From: Simkania sp.
Lineage (GTDB): Bacteria; Chlamydiota; Chlamydiia; Chlamydiales; Simkaniaceae
Reading direction: 5' to 3'
Length of the DNA stretch: 10,148 nucleotides
Assembly: GCA_028279205.1 (NCBI GenBank)
Contig: JANQSR010000148.1
Span: 1-10,148, forward strand
Positions within the stretch are counted from its first letter, which is position 1. Every line of letters begins with the position of its first letter. This document shows positions 1 through 6,580 of the stretch, in pieces. The position numbers and the translations under genes were made by a program. The notes beneath the pieces were generated by a model. That model was not told the origin of the DNA. It ran no database searches and saw only the letters and a list, made by a program, of their open reading frames with translations.

Positions 1-2
1 TT

Positions 3-713
3 CGGCACATCAAACCTGAAAAATCTAAGATTTTCCTTGTGGAGGCATCAGAAAAGCTCCTCCCCTCTTATCCAGAAAAGCTGTCTAAAAAAGCAAAAAG
101 AGACCTCGAGAAGATGGGCGTTTGTGTGATGACGGGGCAGAAAGTAGACCAAATTGATGAAAAAGGGGTCTGTGTGCAAGGCCGTTTCATTCAGGCTCAT
201 AACATCATCTGGGCAGCTGGAAATCAAGCAGCTCCTCTGTTAAAAACGCTCGATGTCCCTTTGAACGCCCAAGGAAGATTGATCGTAGAACCTGATTTGA
301 CAGTGAAAGGGCATCCAGAAATTTTTGTGATCGGTGATGCCGCTTTTGTGCTTGGGAAAGATAAAAACCCTCTTCCAGCCATTGCCCCGACAGCGATTCA
401 GATGGGACGTTATGTTTCGAAACTGATTAAAAAGGGAACTTCTCCTCAAAAAAGACGCCCTTTCCGCTATCTTGATAAGGGAAGTATTGCGACAATTGGA
501 ACCAACAAGGCGGTTGGCTACGTTGGCAAAATGCTTATCTCAGGATTTTTTGCGTGGATCATCTGGGGTTTTATCCACGTATTTTACCTCGTCAGTTATC
601 GCAGCCGTTTCACAGTGATGATCAACTGGATCTTTCATTATGCAACGGGGATCAGGGGGGCGCGTTTGATACACAAACCTCTCGATGAGGAGGATCAAAA
701 CACCCAAAAGTAA
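3..713 (+). CDS. ndh: Type II NADH dehydrogenase (NDH-2), 3' part, cut by window start
   Basis: Single-subunit, non-proton-pumping NADH:quinone oxidoreductase on the inner face of the cytoplasmic membrane; it passes electrons from NADH via FAD to quinone. The frame is open from base 3, so the gene starts outside the window; the GTG at 39 is an internal valine, not a start, because the preceding codons (RHIKPEKSKIFLVEA) already match the family strand leading into the NAD-binding fold. About 236 residues are visible. They include IIWAAGN, the FAD-contacting IGDAA segment near base 330, and PLPAIAPTAIQMG, all typical of NDH-2. The C-terminal part holds a hydrophobic stretch (about bases 525-600) followed by VSYRSRFTVMINWIF, the membrane-anchoring end of bacterial NDH-2. 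The length of this half fits a complete C-terminus, with TAA at 711-713. The genus Chlamydia is remembered as using Na+-NQR without NDH-2, so this gene points to an environmental chlamydia. comEC follows within 100 nt on the same strand. Confidence 0.9.
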   Translation, partial: RHIKPEKSKIFLVEASEKLLPSYPEKLSKKAKRDLEKMGVCVMTGQKVDQIDEKGVCVQGRFIQAHNIIWAAGNQAAPLLKTLDVPLNAQGRLIVEPDLTVKGHPEIFVIGDAAFVLGKDKNPLPAIAPTAIQMGRYVSKLIKKGTSPQKRRPFRYLDKGSIATIGTNKAVGYVGKMLISGFFAWIIWGFIHVFYLVSYRSRFTVMINWIFHYATGIRGARLIHKPLDEEDQNTQK

Positions 714-800
714 GCCTTAAGTTAGAGCAAATCGAAATTTAAGTTGCAAGAAATAGATGTTGATGAGCTAGACTTGGGGATTAACTTTTTATACCTCCAT

Positions 801-2255
801 ATGCAAATCGAGAAAGGTCGCCATTTTCTCATCTATTTCTGGAGCAGATACCCAGCTCTTCAATATGGGATCGCTTTCCTCGTTGGTATTTGCCTCAGTT
901 TTCATCTCGCCTATTGCTTGCTTGCTTTGCTCTTTCCCAAAAAATCAACCTTGATTGTGATCCTTTTGGGATACCTCTACTCCCTCTCTTTGTGTTCCAA
1001 TCCCCACCTCAAAGAGCAAACGGTAGGCACGGGCATCTTCCACATCACAGAGATCAAGAGGGGACAATCCCCCTTTGGATCGATGCTCATTTATGAGGGA
1101 AAACTGCGCACATTTCACACAGATAGCCAAACGTTTCACCGTTTGAATTGTCAAATCCAGATGAAACAGAAAAAGAGTCGCCCCCTTGGGGATCGAGACT
1201 ACATCATCTATCACGCTTTTTTAGAAGAGAAGAGTCCACGCCATTTCATCTTAAAGACGAAAAAAGAGAGTGTTTGGACCCCTCTTAAACAGAAGAGTTG
1301 GGCCGAGCTGAGGTTCCAAGCAAAAGAGAAGATGCGTGCATGGGCCAAAAGATCCTTTGATAAAAAAGAGGTTCAGGATCTTATGATCAGCCTTTTGACG
1401 GGCCAGAAAGAAAACCGGGTTCAACTGTTTCAATTTGGTCAGATTGGCCTTAGCCACTTGCTTGCGATCTCAGGCTTTCATTTTGCAATTCTGACTGGCA
1501 CCACTATTTTTCTACTTAGAAATTTTTTACCCAAAAAACTGCTCTTTTTCTGCGTCATCTTGTTGATGTCGGCCTACTTTTTATACATGGGAGAGGCTCC
1601 TTCCATTCGTCGGGCATGGGTTGGAGTTTTAGTCTATTTGAGTGCAGAGCTATTTAAGAGGCCAAGCTCTGCACTCAACGCTTTGGGCGTTGCTCTTATC
1701 ATTGCACTTGTGATCGATCCTTTGATTGTTCTAGATATCGGATTTCAGCTGAGTTTTGCCGCAACACTCGGAATTCTCCTTTTCTACTCTTGCATCGAGA
1801 AGTGGCTGCGCAAATGTTTGCCCAAACGCAAATTAGCTGAATTGAGATCTCTCCCCATCATAGATCAATGGGCAAGTCTGATCGCAACCTACTTAAGAAA
1901 AGTGGTGGCACTCAACCTCAGTGTATTACTCTTTAGTCTTCCCCTCTGCCTTTTCCACTTCCATCGATTCCCCCTAATCGGACTTTTCTACAATCTTTTT
2001 TTTCCGACCCTCTTTAGCCTGTTGATTTTATGGCTCCTTTTGAGCCTCTTTCTCCCTATTCTCCTCACCTCTTTGGAAGCCTATTCTCAGCTTCTCTTGA
2101 CACTCGTGACCAACGCACCCAAAAAATGGATGTTCTCTTTGGGGCTTTCCTCCTTTCCCATGCCCCTTGCCGCCCTCCTCTTTCTTGCAGTTTTTCTGTG
2201 GGCAATTCACCTCCGCTTTTCCCTCCTGACGGTCAAAGAATGGGAATTGACCTAA
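801..2255 (+). CDS. comEC: ComEC/Rec2-type DNA internalisation membrane protein, short form without MBL domain
   Basis: Predicted inner-membrane channel for uptake of single-stranded DNA during natural transformation. From the ATG at 801 it is 484 residues. It has two N-terminal hydrophobic segments (about residues 18-65), a soluble DUF4131-like region (about 75-175), then the Competence domain. Within that domain GLSHLLAISGFH (residues 216-227) is the family signature, followed by SIRRAWVG near 270 and DIGFQLSFAATLGILLF near 310-330, and several more membrane helices to the end. Full-length ComEC of about 750-800 residues carries a C-terminal metallo-beta-lactamase nuclease domain; none is present here, and the protein stops right after its last helix. 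The chlamydial homologue (CT339 in C. trachomatis, from memory) is similarly short. Start choice is uncertain: an in-frame TTG at 744 would add 19 residues, but neither start has a good Shine-Dalgarno, and the ATG puts the first helix near the N-terminus. It may be cotranscribed with ndh. Confidence 0.86.
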   Translation: MQIEKGRHFLIYFWSRYPALQYGIAFLVGICLSFHLAYCLLALLFPKKSTLIVILLGYLYSLSLCSNPHLKEQTVGTGIFHITEIKRGQSPFGSMLIYEGKLRTFHTDSQTFHRLNCQIQMKQKKSRPLGDRDYIIYHAFLEEKSPRHFILKTKKESVWTPLKQKSWAELRFQAKEKMRAWAKRSFDKKEVQDLMISLLTGQKENRVQLFQFGQIGLSHLLAISGFHFAILTGTTIFLLRNFLPKKLLFFCVILLMSAYFLYMGEAPSIRRAWVGVLVYLSAELFKRPSSALNALGVALIIALVIDPLIVLDIGFQLSFAATLGILLFYSCIEKWLRKCLPKRKLAELRSLPIIDQWASLIATYLRKVVALNLSVLLFSLPLCLFHFHRFPLIGLFYNLFFPTLFSLLILWLLLSLFLPILLTSLEAYSQLLLTLVTNAPKKWMFSLGLSSFPMPLAALLFLAVFLWAIHLRFSLLTVKEWELT

Positions 2256-2291
2256 AACAGATCGATTGGCAAAATATTCGGTTGAGTCATT

Positions 2292-2369
2292 GGCGATCGT
2301 AGCTCAGTTGGTTAGAGCACTGGATTGTGGTTCCAGAGGTCGCGGGTTCGAGACCCGTCGTTCGCCCCA
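2292..2369 (+). tRNA. tRNA-His (anticodon GTG), with encoded G-1 and CCA
   Basis: The cloverleaf can be folded by hand. G-1 is at 2292, acceptor GCGATCG at 2293-2299, D-arm GCTC/GAGC, anticodon stem CTGGA/TCCAG around the loop TTGTGGT with anticodon GTG, variable loop, T-arm GCGGG-TTCGAGA-CCCGT, acceptor 3' strand CGTTCGC (2359-2365), discriminator C73 at 2366 and CCA at 2367-2369. The G-1:C73 pair is the histidine identity element recognised by HisRS. The acceptor contains one non-pairing position, U5 against U68. It sits 36 nt after the comEC stop and well upstream of ftsK. Confidence 0.96.
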
Positions 2370-2443
2370 TTTGTGAGAATCTCTAAGGTCTCTTCTCTCC
2401 TTATTGCTACAGAGCCTTTATAAGAAAAAAACCAATCTGATGT

Positions 2444-2474
2444 TTGACATCCATGGCTAACCTAATAATATAAG
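2444..2474 (+). promoter_or_regulatory. Candidate sigma-70-type promoter for ftsK
   Basis: A perfect TTGACA (2444-2449) lies in the 127-nt gap between tRNA-His and ftsK. The AT-rich stretch downstream offers TAATAT (2466, spacer 16, 4/6 match) or TATAAG (2469, spacer 19, 5/6 match) as -10. Transcription would begin about 15-20 nt before the ftsK ATG at 2497. The -35 match is strong but the spacing is not ideal for either -10, so this is a prediction by inspection only. Confidence 0.45.
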
Positions 2475-2496
2475 TAAAAAGATCGAGAAAGCTCAT

Positions 2497-4800
2497 ATGT
2501 CTGAAAAACCCACCTCTAAACCCCGCTCCGAGTTTAAGGGGCTCCTTATCTTAAGCCTTGCCTTGCTTGTTCTTCTGGCTGTTTTGAGTTTTGTACAAAG
2601 GGATCCTCGTGCCAACTGGCTCGGACTCGTCGGTCACTTTACCGCTTTGGGTTTGATGTACACATTCGGCCTGAGCAGCTACTTTTTGATAGGGTATCTC
2701 GCCTGGATCGGGTGGTCTTTTTTGGTAGATGAGCAGAGACCCAAATTGCGGAGCAAAACGGTCTATTTTGCCTCCCTTCTCTTTTCAGTCTGCTTGCTTC
2801 TCAATGTCGTCTCTCAAACAAACGGAGCCCTCTTCTCCTTTCTTCAAAACCGGGTTTTTTCTGAAGTCTATGTGGGGGATCATCCAACCCTGCATCGGGT
2901 CACTCGCTTTAATTTGGGCGGAGTTCCACTCTACTATCTCTATTATGACCTGCCAACCTTTAATCTCGAACATCTGCTGAGCAACACAGGAGTTTGTATC
3001 ACCTTCTCGATTACAGGGCTGTTCTCTCTGATTCTCTTTACAGGCACTCAACTTTCGACTGTGCTAAAAAAGGTTCTCCTCTTTCTAAAAGCCTCCCATG
3101 CGCTTTTTCTCAAAGTGATCAAAGATTTGAAAGCCAAACCAGAAACTGTGCAAAATCAAGAGCTTTTTGAGATCAAAACATCTCCAATATTACAAGATTT
3201 CAAACAAGAGGAATGTAAGCAAGAAAAGAGTAAGCAAGCACGAGTGAAAGAGGAGATCAGAGTCACAACTATGCTTGATAGAAAGCCGCTTCCTTACCCC
3301 CGTCTTACCTCAAAAAAGATCGGTTATCACAGTGCAGGCACATATAATAAGAGGTACAAACTCCCCCCCCTAAACCTTCTGACACATCCTAAAAAAACGG
3401 ATCAGCCCTCTCTAAAAAGAGAACTTAGAAAACAATCGGGAATGCTCGAGGAAACGTTGAAAAGTTTTGGGATAGAAGCAAGAGTTGGGGAGATCAACTG
3501 CGGTCCGACAATTACCTCATTTGAAGTGCACCCTCCAACGGGAGTAAAAGTTCAAAAAATAAAAGTTCTCGAAAATGATATTGCCTTAAACCTCGAATCA
3601 GCATCGGTTAGAATCATCGCCCCCATTCCTGGAAAAGCGGTCGTCGGCGTTGAGATCCCCTCCCCTTTTCCACAAGAGGTCAGTTTTAAAGAGATGCTCG
3701 AAGAGTACATAAAGAAGAAAAGAGCGCGCATCCCGATTTTGCTTGGACAGACGGTAACAGGGGAGAGTATTGTTTCAGATCTAACCAAAATGCCCCATTG
3801 CATCATTGCGGGAGCAACAGGCTCAGGAAAGTCGGTTTGCATCAACAGTATTGTAATGTCTATGCTCATGACGGCGCACCCCGATGAGATTCGCCTGCTT
3901 TTAATCGATCCTAAAAAGGTTGAACTTAGTGCCTACTCAAATCTTCCTCACATGATTGCCCCCGTCATCACCGAAGCGCATGGAGCCTATGCTGCATTAA
4001 ATTGGCTTGTCAAGGAGATGCAAAATCGATACGAAATTCTCAAACGTTTGGGACTCAGGAATGTGTACGCTTTTAACAGTCGTAAGCCCAACTTCAAAGA
4101 GGAGGCGGAGCTTCTCCTTGAAGTCCCCCGAAAAATGCCCTTCTTCGTCGCCATTGTCGATGAGTTTGCTGATCTGATGATGGTTTCCAGCACAGATTTG
4201 GAAACACCTATTGCCCGCATTGCTCAGATGGCACGTGCTGTCGGCATCCATTTGATCTTGGCAACACAACGCCCCTCAAGAGAGGTGATCACAGGGCTTA
4301 TCAAGGCAAACTTTCCGTCGCGCATCGCTTTCAAGGTGGCAAGTCGAGTGAACAGCCAGATCATCCTCGATGAAAATGGGGCTGAAAGCCTGCTTGGAAA
4401 TGGGGATCTTCTATTCATGCCTCCCGACACGTCTAATTTAACAAGGGCTCAGGGTGTTTTCATTCGGGATGAGGATATTAATCGGGTTGTTTCCTATATC
4501 GAGAGCCAAGCCCCTACCGATTACTTGATCAACTCATTTGATCAGATGACTCCTGAAGAGGGAATGAACGAGGAACAAAAAAAACCAGCAAGCGATCTTT
4601 ACCAGCAAGCGTATGAAATCGTCACAAATACGGGCACAGCAGCCACCACTTTTTTGCAGAGAAAGATGAACCTTAGCTACTATAAGGCAGCTGCACTAAT
4701 GGATGAGATGGAATCTCGCGGGGTGATTGGCCCTAAAGAGGGGAATCGACCCAGACAAATTTTAGCGAATGTAAAAAAGAGAGAGGAGAAAGACTCTTGA
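2497..4800 (+). CDS. ftsK: DNA translocase FtsK (chromosome segregation and division)
   Basis: Membrane-anchored, ATP-driven double-stranded DNA pump that clears chromosome ends through the division site and aligns dimers for XerCD resolution. The 767 residues show the standard order. Four or so N-terminal helices lie between about residues 15 and 190. A short charged linker (about 195-300) includes a Lys-Gln-Glu-rich patch. The alpha domain runs from about residue 307 to 405 (KRELRKQ to FKEMLEEY). The RecA-like beta domain has Walker A GATGSGKS at 439-446 and Walker B IVDEFAD at 553-559, plus ILATQRPS. The gamma winged helix covers about 699-757, ending GPKEGNRPRQIL, the region that reads KOPS-type polarity sites in other bacteria. 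Length is usual for a SpoIIIE/FtsK protein with a short linker. Upstream is a candidate promoter (2444-2474); the Shine-Dalgarno is weak. An MBL hydrolase gene starts one base after the TGA. Chlamydiae divide without FtsZ, and FtsK is among the division proteins they retain. Confidence 0.96.
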   Translation: MSEKPTSKPRSEFKGLLILSLALLVLLAVLSFVQRDPRANWLGLVGHFTALGLMYTFGLSSYFLIGYLAWIGWSFLVDEQRPKLRSKTVYFASLLFSVCLLLNVVSQTNGALFSFLQNRVFSEVYVGDHPTLHRVTRFNLGGVPLYYLYYDLPTFNLEHLLSNTGVCITFSITGLFSLILFTGTQLSTVLKKVLLFLKASHALFLKVIKDLKAKPETVQNQELFEIKTSPILQDFKQEECKQEKSKQARVKEEIRVTTMLDRKPLPYPRLTSKKIGYHSAGTYNKRYKLPPLNLLTHPKKTDQPSLKRELRKQSGMLEETLKSFGIEARVGEINCGPTITSFEVHPPTGVKVQKIKVLENDIALNLESASVRIIAPIPGKAVVGVEIPSPFPQEVSFKEMLEEYIKKKRARIPILLGQTVTGESIVSDLTKMPHCIIAGATGSGKSVCINSIVMSMLMTAHPDEIRLLLIDPKKVELSAYSNLPHMIAPVITEAHGAYAALNWLVKEMQNRYEILKRLGLRNVYAFNSRKPNFKEEAELLLEVPRKMPFFVAIVDEFADLMMVSSTDLETPIARIAQMARAVGIHLILATQRPSREVITGLIKANFPSRIAFKVASRVNSQIILDENGAESLLGNGDLLFMPPDTSNLTRAQGVFIRDEDINRVVSYIESQAPTDYLINSFDQMTPEEGMNEEQKKPASDLYQQAYEIVTNTGTAATTFLQRKMNLSYYKAAALMDEMESRGVIGPKEGNRPRQILANVKKREEKDS

Positions 4801-4801
4801 G

Positions 4802-5710
4802 ATGAGAGATAACGAAGAGAGACCTCTCAAACCAAGCTCCTACATCCGTTTTTGGGGAACCCGTGGTTCTAGTCCTGTATCGGGACCCCAATATCTCAAG
4901 CACGGAGGAAACACCTCCTGTTTGGAAGTAAGCCACCATCAAAGCATGATCATCATTGATGCTGGAACGGGAATTCGCGAGCTGGGCAACTTGATCGACT
5001 TGAAAAAACATCGCTTGTTTAATCTGCTGATCTCTCACACCCACTGGGATCACATTACGGGGTTTCCTTTTTTCAAACCACTCTATCAGTCAGAGTGCCA
5101 AGTCTCTGTTTGGTCACCTATTGGGTTTGAAAAAAGCACAAAGGAGCTCTTTAAAGATATGCTTGCTCATTCCTACTTTCCCGTCCGTCTCGATGAGATG
5201 AAGGCGGATGTAACGTTCAAAGATCTAAGAAGCGATGATCCAGTCTCCATCGATGGTCTGATCGTCGATAGCCATTTTACAAACCACCCAGGGTTAACGG
5301 TAGGTTTCAAAATCAAAACACCTGAAAAAACGATCGGTTACATCACAGACAATGAAGTTTTATTCAACTACCATGGAGATCCTTGTGAGATCGACCAAAA
5401 CCACCCCCTCCTAAAACCACACTTGAGTCTGATCGAGTTTCTTAAAGGGTGCGATCCGATTATCCACGAAGCGCAATATTTTCCTGATGAGTACAGGCAA
5501 AAAACGGGATGGGGACACTCCTCGATCTCCAATGCAACCGCTTTGATCAGACAGACTGGGTGCAAAGAATGGATCATCACCCATCATGATCCGAGTCACA
5601 GTGACGAAGATTTGCAAAGAAAGATGGCTCTCCACGAAAAAATGATCGAGGAGTCTCAATGGGACATCCAATTAAAGGCCGCTTTCGACGGAATGATTAT
5701 TCCGCTTTGA
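4802..5710 (+). CDS. MBL-fold metal-dependent hydrolase (PhnP/COG1235-like)
   Basis: Cytoplasmic metallo-beta-lactamase-fold enzyme of 302 residues with no signal peptide. The N-terminal strand IRFWGTRGSSPVSGP and GGNTSCLEV, then IIDAGTGIRELG, are typical of the COG1235 group related to RNase Z and cyclic phosphodiesterases. Metal ligands are visible: SHTHWDH at residues 78-84 (His79, His81, Asp83, His84), then NHPG with His162, TDN with Asp183 and a late THHDPSHSDEDL. All expected ligands appear intact, so it is probably an active di-zinc hydrolase. The substrate cannot be read from the sequence; a phosphodiester (cyclic nucleotide or RNA) is the family expectation. The ATG lies one base after the ftsK stop, with AGGAG at 4784-4788 inside the end of ftsK, so translation is probably coupled. 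It converges with the unrelated-in-sequence MBL gene yycJ, 16 nt away. Confidence 0.85.
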   Translation: MRDNEERPLKPSSYIRFWGTRGSSPVSGPQYLKHGGNTSCLEVSHHQSMIIIDAGTGIRELGNLIDLKKHRLFNLLISHTHWDHITGFPFFKPLYQSECQVSVWSPIGFEKSTKELFKDMLAHSYFPVRLDEMKADVTFKDLRSDDPVSIDGLIVDSHFTNHPGLTVGFKIKTPEKTIGYITDNEVLFNYHGDPCEIDQNHPLLKPHLSLIEFLKGCDPIIHEAQYFPDEYRQKTGWGHSSISNATALIRQTGCKEWIITHHDPSHSDEDLQRKMALHEKMIEESQWDIQLKAAFDGMIIPL

Positions 5711-5726
5711 ATGGGGGCAACTTATT

Positions 5727-6533
5727 TTAAGCCGTGCCAACTGTTGCATAAGATTTGTCTGACTTCGACTTGAAAAACGTGCGATCACTGATCCTATCTT
5801 GATGCGCAATCGAAATTTTCACACCCTTCCCTAAAACTTTATGCACTTTTTCGAGGGCAACCTCTGGACGGTTACACTCTTCAGAGAGGTGAGCAAGATA
5901 GACATGTTTGAGGTGGGGATGTTTGATGCTTTCTACAAGCTCGGCGCACGTGTCGTTCGATAAGTGCCCTTGCCTTCCCAAGACACGTTTTTTGTAGATA
6001 GATGGGCGGCGGCACGCATAGACCAAAGAGGGTTCGTGATTCGCTTCTACATAGAGGTAGTCGCACTCGCGAAGATGGGATTTAACGAGGGTTGTGACAA
6101 ATCCCAGATCTGTGCAAACTCCCACCTTCAATCCCATCAAGCGAAAGGTAAAAGCGACGGGGTCAACCGTATCGTGTTGTACACTAAACGGGCAGATTTC
6201 GATATCACCAAACTCAAAAGGCTCCCCAGTTGAAAAGATCTTGAATGGGGGTCTTGTTTTAAGCGAACCGATAACCATTTTGGCCGTCTCGCTATTAGCT
6301 AAAACGGGAAGATTGGAAAGAGAGCAAAGCCTTTGAAGACCACGAGTATGATCGACGTGCTCATGACTGATCAAAACAGCATCAATCTGCTTGATAGAAA
6401 CGCCAATTTCATCTAACCGCTTTTCCAAAGCTCTATAACTAATACCCACGTCGATAAGAAGCTTTGTTTCTTTGCTGCCAAGATAGAGTGCGTTCCCTTT
6501 GGAACCAGATGCGAGAGGACAAAAACCTTCCAT
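5727..6533 (-). CDS. yycJ: MBL-fold hydrolase YycJ/WalJ
   Basis: Metallo-beta-lactamase-fold protein of the WalJ/YycJ family, 268 residues, the usual length. The N-terminus CPLASGSKGNALYL is the family signature. The metal site is SHEHVDH (His57, His59, Asp61, His62), with His120 (VQHDT) and Asp142 (CTDLG) as further ligands, and GHLSND and AHLSEECNRPE near the C-terminus. In Firmicutes the gene sits in the walRK operon and has been linked to cell-wall homeostasis and to 5'-exonuclease activity in mismatch repair; chlamydiae carry it without walRK (CT738, next to ftsK, from memory). It is the last gene of the minus-strand cluster, 47 nt downstream of the E1 fusion. Its start is supported by AGGA at 6543-6546 (complement), 9 nt before the ATG. 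The exact substrate in this organism is unknown. Confidence 0.9.
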   Translation of the reverse strand: MEGFCPLASGSKGNALYLGSKETKLLIDVGISYRALEKRLDEIGVSIKQIDAVLISHEHVDHTRGLQRLCSLSNLPVLANSETAKMVIGSLKTRPPFKIFSTGEPFEFGDIEICPFSVQHDTVDPVAFTFRLMGLKVGVCTDLGFVTTLVKSHLRECDYLYVEANHEPSLVYACRRPSIYKKRVLGRQGHLSNDTCAELVESIKHPHLKHVYLAHLSEECNRPEVALEKVHKVLGKGVKISIAHQDRISDRTFFKSKSDKSYATVGTA

Positions 6534-6542
6534 GTGGCTTTA

Positions 6543-6546
6543 TCCT
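6543..6546 (-). promoter_or_regulatory. Shine-Dalgarno of yycJ
   Basis: On the minus strand AGGA lies 9 nt before the ATG at 6533, inside the 47-nt gap after the E1 fusion stop. It supports the chosen start and independent translation initiation within the operon. Confidence 0.6.
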
Positions 6547-6580
6547 ACCACATGCAGCTAGCAAGATGCCATTCTTTTTT

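Noticed and set aside
39..713. GTG at 39 as the start of the NADH dehydrogenase gene
   Set aside because: The frame is open back to base 3 and the upstream residues fit the NDH-2 fold, so the GTG is an internal valine of a gene cut by the window edge.
2371..2435. Possible terminator after tRNA-His
   Set aside because: Only an imperfect AAGGTCTC/GAGCCTT pairing with a 19-nt loop and no T-run could be found, which is too weak to call.
3211..3250. Short AAGCAAG direct repeats in the ftsK linker
   Set aside because: They are few and short and are explained by the Lys-Gln-Glu-rich linker composition, so they are not a separate repeat element.
3552..3869. 105-codon open frame on the - strand inside ftsK
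   Set aside because: It is fully antisense to the conserved alpha and beta domains of ftsK and resembles no protein I recognise.
4733..5053. 106-codon open frame on the - strand across the ftsK/hydrolase junction
   Set aside because: It is antisense to the ftsK gamma domain and the hydrolase metal-binding motif, both under clear protein-coding constraint.
5717..5747. GCAAC/GTTGC inverted repeat at the convergent gene junction as a terminator
   Set aside because: The stem is only 5 bp with a loop of about 20 nt and no following T-run; one arm lies within the yycJ coding region.
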